Shown here: positions 42,951-51,790 of the stretch, one piece after another
Layout of the letters: each line of letters opens with the position of its first letter
Numbering within the stretch: position 1 is the first letter of the stretch
Origin: Dermacentor variabilis
Lineage: Eukaryota; Arthropoda; Arachnida; Ixodida; Ixodidae
Assembly (NCBI RefSeq): GCF_050947875.1
Contig: NC_134569.1
Coordinates: 16,885,631 to 16,949,630, forward strand
DNA length: 64,000 nucleotides
Reading direction: 5' to 3'
The notes under the pieces: model-generated
What the model was told of the DNA's origin: nothing
Databases searched by the model: none
The model's input: only the letters and a program-made list of their open reading frames with translations
Program-made: the position numbers and the translations under genes

Positions 42951-42966
42951 CGCGCGCGCGCGCGCC
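42804..42966. repeat. (CA)n microsatellite with CG interruptions, ending in (CG)n
   Basis: About 140 bp of CA with scattered CG dinucleotides, then CGCGCGCGCGCGCG. Potential Z-DNA-forming. Open frames across it are repeat artefacts. Confidence 0.98.
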
Positions 42967-43335
42967 CGGAAGGGGTGGGGGGTCTGTCCGGGCAGCGAAT
43001 ACACCAAAAGGAATACATTATTTGAAAGGCAAAGTTGGCACCGACCGCAGCATACGCGACAACTGCTGAACCTTCAGTCTATACAAAACAGTTCGCCAGC
43101 CGTTGCAAATAGTTTTGGGTGGGGTTGTGCGTCTTAGAGCTGCGCGTTCGTGCTGATGGCGTGCCCTTTACAATCGTTCTCCCGCCCTCTGGAGTTGTCT
43201 GCCAGGCCTGCGGTCAGATCTAGTATGTCTAGTTAAACCAATCTTTCATCTTCTATAGTCGTTACGCATCGTTTCGAGTGAACACTGAAAAAATAAGGTA
43301 AAAATGGCTGTGGCTTAGCTAAGGTTAAGCCCAGG

Positions 43336-43608
43336 ATGCGAAGCATACTAGCCTTTATTTTAGTTGTTGAACCACTGTTTAGCCTGGTGAACTGCTGTTG
43401 CTTGGCTATATTTGGTTCGGCTAGACGAAGAAACAACTCATGCAGGCGAGCGCACGAGCTGAGACCCGGCTATGTAGCTACGCGGCCGCAAGCGAGCGCA
43501 CGAGTTGAGCCTCCGCTTTTGCAGCTGTTATGACGTCATATGGTAGCTACGCGGCCGCGCGCGGCGCAGCAAGGAAGAGCGTGGTTGTGCGGCTAGTATG
43601 CTTCGCAT
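43336..43608. mobile_element. MITE-like element with 18-bp terminal inverted repeats
   Basis: Ends ATGCGAAGCATACTAGCC (43336) and GGCTAGTATGCTTCGCAT (43608) are exact reverse complements. Internally GCGAGCGCACGAG.TGAG and TAGCTACGCGGCCGC each occur twice. No coding. Immediate target duplication not obvious. Confidence 0.6.
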
Positions 43609-43639
43609 AAAAAGAAGCATCAGAAACATTTCGTCTGGG

Positions 43640-44272
43640 GACGGAGCAGCGGCGTGAATGGTTAATGGGGTTCAATTATGCACGTACGCACACACCCTTT
43701 GTGAAGTTTCGCGCCACGCGCACGCACGAGCACGCGCAGCGCTTAATTGCAGAAACATGCCGCTGTTACACGACAGCTGTGCGTGCACACGTGAGCTGCC
43801 GCGAGGCGATCTCGTCGCGGCTCCCGACCGCCTCGACGTTCGGGCGTGGCCCGTGTGAAGCGCGAAGGGTCGTGTCAACTCGGTCGGGGCCCTCGGCAAC
43901 GGGCTGCTGAGTGCCGCAAAGCAACGCGGCCAATTACGCGCCAAGTGGGCGACACCACCGTCGGGGTAGCGGGTGTCGCCGCAGCGCCACGTTTTCGACG
44001 AGAGCATGCGATAACGCACCGGCACAGGGCGGTGCGCGGCAGAACGCCTCGCTGGATGAGGGAGACCGTGGGACGCTCCAGTAAGCGAGAGGTCTCGTTC
44101 GCGTCCCGAGGCCTAGCGGATGTGACTTCTGCTAGAACGGGCACGACCTCGCTGATAAAAACGGTCTTTAGGCTGTCAGTGAAGCGAGAAGTGTGAGGTG
44201 AAACCGCTCGCTAGATGTGACATGCTAACTCCTCTCTGCAATTACTATTTGGTGTTATTCTATTCTAGCCTT
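43640..44272. other. GC-rich stretch of unknown role
   Basis: Overlapping open readings on both strands (43658-43858, 43846-44196 plus, 43672-44025 minus) with no domain. Island-like composition, possibly regulatory. Confidence 0.3.
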
Positions 44273-44397
44273 GATCTCGCATAAACTCTTTCATTTCTCA
44301 CCCTAATACGGACCTAATGCGGACCTAATACTGACCGTATTAGGGTGAGATATGAACGAGATTATGCGAGACAATTACCTCGTCACGGGGTAATTGT
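44273..44397. repeat. Two adjacent hairpins
   Basis: First: arms 44273-44311 and 44335-44372 (core CTCACCCTAATACGG / CCGTATTAGGGTGAG) with the loop containing a repeated GGACCTAATRC. Second: ACAATTACC (44373-44381) pairs with GGTAATTGT (44389-44397). Non-coding. Confidence 0.6.
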
Positions 44398-44399
44398 AC

Positions 44400-46418
44400 T
44401 GAATGAAAACACTGCTGCGCCGACTGGCCCGAGAATCAAGCCTGCAGCCATCTCCACTCCTGAAGTATATCTTCGCTGCGAGCCCATCAGCGGTAGCATG
44501 CGCGAAATATTACGGAAGACAACTCAGATACGAATCAAAGTTATGGCACCGATTCATATGCAAATGCAAATCAAGTAGTCTTCAAATAGATAGCATCAGG
44601 TAGAAAGCAGCTTACTTATAATGGTTATGCCCTAGCTATTCCTCTGCGAGTGAACACTTGCAAGTACTACGCGATAATGTTCTTGGGCTTCGCATTTATT
44701 GCGGTAAATAAATGCAGCTAATGCACCCTCTCTACCTCGCAGCTATATGCTGCAGTGTTCGAGTTGATCAATAAACACGACCAATTTATCTGTCAAAACT
44801 CTCGGAGACATCATGGGCATCAAGTATTGGCAAGGTGCTGTGCCAATTAAATGCATTTTTTTTTTAAATTCCGCAACCCCAGCATAGACAACGATGAAGC
44901 TTAGCACTGCCCAAATGAAGTTGAGACTTCTGTCGATCCCCGAATCGGTTGGTTGTTTGTTACGCGTAGAGATCTGGAAAAAGAGCGACGCGCGAGTGCC
45001 CCATCTCCTTGTTGTGTAAGGACACTCGCTTAAATCACGTCGCCCTGTCTACCTTCGGTTCCAGAGGGCATATAGATAACAAAATAAAGACGCCTGCGCA
45101 AATTGTGCGCATTTCCGCCCATATAGTAGGATGGATATACGAAAGAGCGTATACAGCTCCTGACGTCACTAGAGAAAGGAAAAGCTGCTTGCGGCGATTC
45201 CGTGCGTCTCGTTGACGAAGCAAGACAACGGAGCGCCCTGCAAAGCTGCGTGCCGAAGAATTTCAGCAGCGTTACAGTCCTTTCCCCGCAACCGGGAGCC
45301 CACGACGCGTCGTCGTATACGCGAGGAACGGCGCAGTGCGCTTTCCTTCCTGTCCCGCTGCTCGCAGACGGAGGGGTGCGCGACACAGGGAGGAACAGGC
45401 GGATCGTGCGGCCCGCAAAAACGGCCACTTTCACGCCCGGCGGGCGCGTGACTGCGCGCCTGTCCGCGGCTTCTGCGGCTTCACTGCGTGCGACCCGCAC
45501 GCGTTGCGCGTGACGAGCGAGGATGATCCCGTCGACACCTGTGGTCGCGTGGGCCTGCGGGAGCGTCGACCCCCCCCCCCCCCCCCCCCCAGAGACGCGT
45601 TACCCCAAACAGCCGAGCTAGTAGAGCACAGGCCTATACTGGCATTAGTTTCGAAATGCAGTGATAAGTAATTTTACTACAATATCTAATCGGAGTATGC
45701 AGTGCGGAGTTCTAAAGGCGATGCCATGGCTGTGAAATCCACCACTCCCGACGAGAACGCCCGGATGAAGAGTGGGTACCGCCGCGTCGATTCCTCACCG
45801 AACGTGGCCTCTGAGCTGACGTCACGTAGGGTAGCGATTTTCTGACTCGCGGTCAACTCGACTCCCACACAGGTAATTCGTTGCCGTGCGTGTGGCGAAC
45901 TGCAAACACCAGCATCGAAATGGGGGCATTGACGCTACGCACGTTATTTTTTCCAGGAAGCCACGAGTTGCGTAATTGATTTGGGCGAAGGATATATCAC
46001 GAAATATGTGTCATGGTCAGGATTCCCCCTTCGAATACCTACGTGTATACCCTGGAGACTTACCGGCCTCAATTTTGCTACTATAACGAGCGCGTTTAAT
46101 TTTACCTTCATGAGTTGATTAGCGATGTTGAGGTAATTAAAGGGATTGTTGTCGATTATTGCACCATCTACACCACTTCAACGAACCTTGTACCGCGAGC
46201 ATTAACATTTTGCTGCAAATCTCTTATATTTGAGTTCAGCCAGACGTCGCTGAAACACCCCGTGAGACTGGATATTTCTCATCTAAGTAAAACAGAAAAA
46301 AAGATAAGTTGTAAGTGTGAGCTCTACGCATTTAATAGTGGAGAGATCACATGACGACGTCGAGAATTTCTAGTCGGACTTAGAAGATTGGCGCTCCTCA
46401 ATTAATCTCCAACATTCT
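44400..46418. other. Unrecognised, partly GC-rich stretch
   Basis: 45200-45600 is CpG-rich with overlapping open frames on both strands. A poly-C run of about 21 lies at 45570-45590. No domain recognised. Confidence 0.3.
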
Positions 46419-46674
46419 TTAACCCTTTCAGCCCTGGAATTTTTATTTTTACCGCAGATTTTTTCCCCTTGCATTTTGTTCAATTTGAAGGTCCAAATGA
46501 CGTGTTCACAAAATATAAAGCTTGTGCGTGAAGTAATTACCGATTTGGCTTCATGTCCTCAAAAAGGGACATCAGGGCTCAAGGGGTGTAGGAATGAAAA
46601 AAAATTACTTTATTTTATGCGGCTATTACAACAAAAACTAAGCATAAAATTCATTATTTCATTATGTGAAAGTC

Positions 46675-47560
46675 CTTGAAGCAATTCCTGGACTTCTGCA
46701 AGCACAGGTGCACTTTGCACTTTTCACAAAAATTCGAACTTTCCCCGCGCAACCGTCCATATTACACCGCTGTGCCCTAGCGTCGGTGTGAGTTGGCCTT
46801 CACACCCCAAGGGTGAGGCTTGCCCTTCACATATTGCGTTATGTCCAAAGGGCCCTTGAAAGGGTCTATCTGCTAATCAATGCACAGATGCTCCGATACC
46901 TCGAGATCATGGCACCTTGCTTGCAAATTCTTGAGCAGAGGTCTCACCTTCCAGAGTCTCTAATTGATGTCCGGCTTCTTCGCATCAACAATGTGAGGAG
47001 TGTTGCACAGCTTCTCGAAGCGGTTGCGCGAGATCTCACTTGATGCAATGTTAGCAATTCTCATTGCAGGATTCCAATATAGGCGGCACCTTGGATATTT
47101 CAGGACACCCAGTATCAGATGGAGAGCCACCAGTCGGCTGATTTCATCTTCATCAGTGCTTACACACGTGCCAAACTGAAAAACACAAAGCTGATTTCTT
47201 TTCTCAGCAAGCTCAGTAAAGACACTCTTCGGGAAATAACGGCTAAAATAACCGAATGGCGAGAATACGTCATCTTCCATGTGAAGGTCTTCGTCAGCGG
47301 CCGCTTTGAATATGGTCTCTGGCATCTTGAAAGGCTTTCTCGCCCAGCCGCTTGCCATTGGTTGTGTGCTATCGTCTTCCGAATCAGCTTCTGAACTTGT
47401 CACTCTCGTGCTCCACCGTGGTTCCAGGCGCGTCGTCCCCCTAGTCACCGCTGCCGCCAGACTCGTCGCACTCGCCTTCCACGTCTGATAATTTACCGTC
47501 GTCCAGATCTTCAAAGAGGCTATCCGTGCATTCATGCAAGCGTCGTGAGCGTTGACATGG
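46675..47560 (-). pseudogene. piggyBac transposase remnant, catalytic core deleted
   Basis: 47535-46960 carries the N-terminal half. An acidic leader is in a shifted frame (DLDDGKLSDVEGECDESG), then FSPFGYFSRYFPKSVFTELA, STDEDEISRLVALHLILGVL and LYWNPAMRIANIASSEISRN. After a stop at 46960 the text continues in pieces (FKGPFGHN, KGKPHPWGVKANS) and jumps to the C-terminal cysteine-rich domain CEKCKVHLCLQKSRNCF...H near 46680-46735. The middle, holding the catalytic Asp residues, is deleted, so the protein cannot transpose DNA. piggyBac transposases are usually about 550-600 residues. Confidence 0.8.
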
Positions 47561-47885
47561 CGCGACTAAAATAAGGCTGCCAGTATCGATGCACACAAAA
47601 AAAAATTGGAGGACGCTTAAGCTTCGCCTTCAAGAGTGGAACGCGACAGCGTTCCCGTCGACCCGCCAAGGGGTGTAAGACAATGGGCTACGGCGCAGCG
47701 ACTACGCGCCCCGCATCGGACGCGGTGAGCGTCGAGCAACGCAGCGTTCGGCGCGACAACGAAATGTGCGCCTGAGCAAGCGACGCACGCCTGAGCCTTA
47801 GAAACAGCTCGTTTCTAAGGCAACACCGCATTCACTAGAGGCGCTTTTGTACCGCTTTGAAGCATCGAACTCGTGGCTCAGTGGT

Positions 47886-48701
47886 CTGTCGCATTTGTTT
47901 ATCAGACAAATTGTGTCGCGTTTTCTTTTTTTTCGGGATCAGAGAAATGATTTTCTACGCACAGTAATTCAAGTTCGTTTGGGAAAAGCACTGCCGCAAT
48001 ATGTGGTAACGACCAGTGATGTGAAGGGAGGAAGTATTAGGGGATATCTGCGCGAAGTGGTTGATTCATTTCGTATGTTGCGTGTGCGGTTTTCCATGGA
48101 ATATCTGTGCTCTGTGACAAGAAAAACACTGTATAAAGACTTAGTTGATACAATGTTGCCAATACCATTGTACAGGTCTGTAAACTGGGGAGGCCAAGGA
48201 GATGATGTACTTAAACGGGTGAAAAAAATGCCAGTTAGACCCTCTCAAAAAACGTTTTTCTTTAAGCTACACACAAACACGCTACACGTAAAAACATGGT
48301 TAGACGAAAAAGGAATATATGTGCCATGGACAGTAAACTGCTTACTTTGTAAAAAGCCAGAGACCATTGAACACGTTTTCATCGATTGCTGGGACCCAAC
48401 ATTTCATTGGGATATCTTACAACGTACACTTAAAAAAGAACTACCGATTACACCTCTTGGTATTCGATATTTGCCAACCGATAACGAAGGAGGAGTTCCG
48501 TACGATATGTTTATGCTCCTTGGCCTCCACAGTCTGTGGAAAACGAGAATGGCAGTGCGACACTCGGATGTCGATACCCGTCCGGCGAGAATAAACTTCA
48601 TCGAAAGTGTCGCGTATATTCGGGAAATATATCGTGCCCAGAGTGAGCCTCCCGAGTGGGTGGCTATTCTTGATGAACTGATCAAGCTGAAGCGATTTTA
48701 A
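47886..48701 (+). pseudogene. C-terminal part of a LINE ORF2 with CCHC zinc motif
   Basis: About 271 codons open from the insertion point to the natural stop at 48699-48701. The reading carries FFFKLHTNTLHVKTWLDEKG, then CLLCKKPETIEHVFIDC (C-x2-C-x8-H-x4-C), the zinc-binding motif after the RT domain of many LINEs (zf-RVT type), and ends ELIKLKRF. RT itself is absent because of 5' truncation. The upstream ATG at 47847 lies in the SINE and is not part of the LINE frame. No internal stop, so the insertion is fairly young. Confidence 0.8.
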
Positions 48702-48791
48702 TATATAATGTTAGCCAAAGTGTGGTTGACATGTTTTAGCATTTGAATGTGTTCTTGGTTTGTGCTGCAAACAGGCAATAAAGAAAAAAAA
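47886..48791 (+). mobile_element. 5'-truncated LINE insertion with poly(A) and 18-bp target duplication
   Basis: Identical 18-mers AACTCGTGGCTCAGTGGT lie at 47868-47885 and 48792-48809. The insert ends AATAAAGAAAAAAAAA. Start truncated inside ORF2, tail of A, long target duplication: all hallmarks of target-primed reverse transcription. The insert is 906 bp. Confidence 0.85.
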
Positions 48792-49206
48792 AACTCGTGG
48801 CTCAGTGGTAACGTCTCCGTCTGACACTCCGGAGACCCTGGTTCGATTCCCACCTAGCCCATCTTGGAAGTTGCTTTTTATTTATGAAGTACCTGCCGTG
48901 ATTTATCGCTCACGGCCAACGCCGCGGATGCCGACACCGACGCCGACGACAGCGGCTTTTCTGCGACACGAGCTCCTTAACGCTATCGCGTTAATATGAA
49001 GGAGAATACGGCTAAAGCGAGGAATTCACGACTTACAACCACTAAGCCCTGATGTCGTCAAAAGTGGACATGTACCCAAAGGGCCACAACAGAAAAAGTA
49101 TGCAGGTTAGGCCTACAATTTTTCGCATGCCACCTACGCTAACAGTAGGAAATAAATATAAAAAATATCAGCCACAAATACTCGAAACTACAAAAGTTAT
49201 ACATAG

Positions 49207-50008
49207 TGTTACGTTTCGCCTACGACGCGCGGTTTAGCCGGCGCGACTGCAACAAAGCGGCAGACATTTTGGCCCGTTCGGCGTCGCCGCTACGCTCCCC
49301 GCCAAGCGCGTCCAAGCATGTTCCGATGCCACGTGTCTTCATGTGCGTGTGTAAGTGTATGTGCCATTGTGCCCGACCGGAGGCGCTACGAGAGTAGAAG
49401 TCACCTTCTCCTCCCAGCCATTGTGCCCGACCAGAGGCGCTACGAGAGTAGAAGTCACCTTCTCCTCCCAGCCATTGTGCCCGACCAGAGGCGCTACGAG
49501 AGTAGAAGTCACCTTCTCCTCCCAGCCATTGTGCCCGACCGAAGGCGCTACGAGAGTAGGAGTTACCTTCTCCTCCCAGTCTTTGTGCCCGACCAGCGGC
49601 GCTACGACAGTATGCGTCACCTTATCCCATTGTACAATCACGTGCTCGTCTATTGAGGGGTTCCTTCTTGCCCTCAACTGCGAGAGTATAAAAGCAGCTG
49701 CCCCCGGACGCCAAAAGGAGGGCTCCGATTTCTTCTGTTGAGTAAAGTGCTCTCCCGTCTCTCTACTCCGGTCAACCTGACCGCCAACTCTTTGCGATGT
49801 TAAAATAAACAAGTTGTTTTGTTGTTACCAGTCGACTCATGCTTTGCCGGGACCTTCGGATGCTTCCAGTTGTACCCCAGGCCGCCAGGCCAACGCTACC
49901 CTTGGGGCTTGCGACCCAGGTGCAACCACGGGCGTCAGCGCCGAGTTCCCAACAGGTCGTACCATCGGTGCGACCACAACAACCGTTGCCATCGGTGGGA
50001 ATCAACCA
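49207..50008 (+). repeat. 5' LTR with 54-bp tandem repeats, TATA box and poly(A) signal
   Basis: Starts TGTTACG. Five tandem copies of a 54-bp unit (GCCATTGTGCCCGACC...) lie at 49363-49632, upstream of TATAAAAG at 49687-49694. AATAAA at 49804-49809 would end R. The repeats sit where U3 enhancers sit. Because 54 is a multiple of three they produce spurious repetitive open frames on both strands. Confidence 0.9.
49687..49694 (+). promoter_or_regulatory. TATA box of the Gypsy 5' LTR
   Basis: TATAAAAG, with transcription start expected about 25-30 bp downstream (near 49717). Identical in the 3' LTR at 55756-55763. Confidence 0.75.
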
Positions 50009-50323
50009 ACTGTCTGCCAGCGGTGAGATCGCGACAACGGAGGCCAGCAGCGAAGAGATGCAGTTGACTGTATGCTGAGCAGCTCAACAACGATCCGGGA
50101 GCAGTGCAACGAGCCCTGTGTGATGACTGGTTGCCTGCAGCGGAACGACTGCGCTGGACTCTTGGCTGCGAGGTTTGGTGAGTGCGGGACTTTCTTCTTC
50201 TGAGCTTTGCCAGGCTTTTGTTAGTGTTAGAAACAGAGCTGGTAATTGTGGTTGTCGTTGCTGCCGGGTTAGTTTGCGGCAAGACAATAGTAAGCAGTAG
50301 AGACAGCAGCATTCAGAGCAGCC

Positions 50324-51790
50324 ATGGATTTGAAGTCGTTGCGCAAACCGAAATTGCTGGAGCTTGCAAGAGAGTTGGGTCTGGATGTCTCAGACAAACT
50401 CAGAAAACCTGAACTGCTAAAGGCTATTCTGGAGTTAGAAGCTGAGGATGACGAGCTGTCGGAATGCCTTGAGACCATTGAGGAAAGGGAGACGGCAAAA
50501 AGACAGGAGCGCGAAATTAAAGAACAGAAAGAAAAAGAAGAGCGTGAACGTAAAGAACAGAAAGAGCGAGAGCAACAAGAGCGCGACCGTCAACACGCTT
50601 TGGAAATGAAGCGTCTTGAGGTAGAGATGGAACGCGCTCGTAATGGAAGTCAGGCACACGGTGCAGGAGAACGCGTATTGTTCAAAATGACTGACCTGAT
50701 GCGGCCGTTTAAGCTTGGAGAGGACATTGGTTTGTTCCTGGTTAACTTTGAGCGAACGTGCGAGAAGCAGGGGTTCTCTCGGGAAACGTGGCCACAGCGC
50801 TTGCTCACTTTGTTACCCGGCGAGGCGGCCGACGTAGTCGCTCGCTTGGATAGAGAGGAGGCAGAGGATTTCGACAAAGTGAAATCGAGTCTGCTAAAAA
50901 AATACAGGCTGTCAGCGGAGGCGTTCCGTCGGAAGTTTCGGGAAAATGAGAAAGGCAGAAGTGAGTCATACACAGAGTTTGCGTACAGGCTTATGTCAAA
51001 CATGCAGGAGTGGCTCAAAGAAGAGAAAGCGTTTGGTGACCACGAGAAAGTTCTGCAGTGTTTCGGGCTAGAACAGTTTTATAGTCGGTTACCTGAGAAC
51101 GTGCGGTACTGGGTCTTGGATAGGCCAGACGTTTGTACGGTGGCTAAAGCCGCTGAGCTAGCCGAGGAGTTTGTGACGCGTCGGGCTCGCGGAGCTAAGG
51201 ACGGTCAAAAGGGTGAATTTGGCTCGAAGTTTGAGAGGCCGAAGTTCACGCCCATGAGATTAAAGGGGGACACACGTAGTGCGGATGCGAGTGAAAGCAG
51301 TCCGACAGAACGTAAGGAGACGGCGGCAGCCAAACGCAGAAAGCGGTTCGAGATGAGGCGAGCGCGCGTTTGTTATACGTGCCAGAAGCCGGGTCACTTT
51401 TCGGCGCAGTGTCCGGAAACAACACCAAAAGTTGTGTTTTTTTCATTATGCAGCACTGACGAGAATATGAAGCTTCTCGAGCCTTACATGCGAGACCTCC
51501 TCGTGAACGGGAAAGAGTGCCGTGTGCTTCGCGATTCCGCAGCTACAATGGATGTAGTTCACCCCTCTTACGTAGAACCCCATATGTTCACGGGCGAGTG
51601 CGCATGGATCAAGCAAGCCGTGGAAGCTCATAGCGTGTGTCTGCCGGTAGCAAAAGTGCTTATCGAAGGACCTTTCGGAGCGCTTGAGACGGAGGCCGCA
51701 GTGTCATCTATGCTGCCCCCTCCAGTACCCGTACCTATTTTCGAACAGGTCCGATCACCTCCTGCGCTAGAAGGGGCTTTTGTTTGGTGA
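50324..51790 (+). pseudogene. Gag and start of protease of the Gypsy element
   Basis: 488 codons from an ATG in GCCATGG context. Residues 1-38 (LRKPKLLELARELGL, LRKPELLKAI) resemble a SAP DNA-binding motif. 50-105 is a strongly charged coiled coil (EREIKEQKEKEERERKEQ). 115-290 is the Gag core. A CCHC knuckle is at C350-C353-H358-C363, and a protease-like active site DSAAT at residue 404 stands where DTGAT/DSGAT is expected, so the catalytic Gly is replaced by Ala. Near 51732 a 1-nt indel shifts the frame: the adjacent frame reads FSNRSDHLLR, then TAG at 51768-51770, then KGLLFGEA, continuous with pol. Thus gag and pol were once one frame, and this copy is broken and not using a programmed shift. 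Confidence 0.85.

Larger units (their letters stand above)
47605..48995 (+). mobile_element. tRNA-related SINE split by a LINE insertion
   Basis: The outer parts (47605-47885 and 48792-48995) join to a SINE. GGACGCTTAAGCTTCGCC opens it. A hairpin CCTTAGAAAC/GTTTCTAAGG lies at 47796-47820. A tRNA-like module CTCGTGGCTCAGTGGTAACG (A box) and TGGTTCGATTCCC (B box, about 48839-48851) follow, and it closes with TTAACGCTATCGCGTTAAT. The A box is duplicated around the inserted LINE. A related copy of the first part is at 18762. Confidence 0.65.

Noticed and set aside
42652..43069. Open frames rich in His-Thr or Cys-Val repeats
   Set aside because: Translation of the (CA)n tract in several frames.
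48797..48870. Possible functional tRNA gene with good A and B boxes
   Set aside because: The A box is duplicated by a LINE insertion, stems do not form a proper cloverleaf, and the sequence continues into a dispersed repeat, so it is a SINE module.
49363..49632. Regular 54-bp repeats resembling a CRISPR-like array or a repeat-protein gene
   Set aside because: Units are contiguous with no unique spacers, lie within both LTRs of a retrotransposon, and give open frames on both strands only because 54 is divisible by three.
51771..51790. Programmed +1 frameshift between gag and pol
   Set aside because: The upstream part of the pol frame is recognisable on the other side of an in-frame TAG, so indel plus nonsense is the simpler account.
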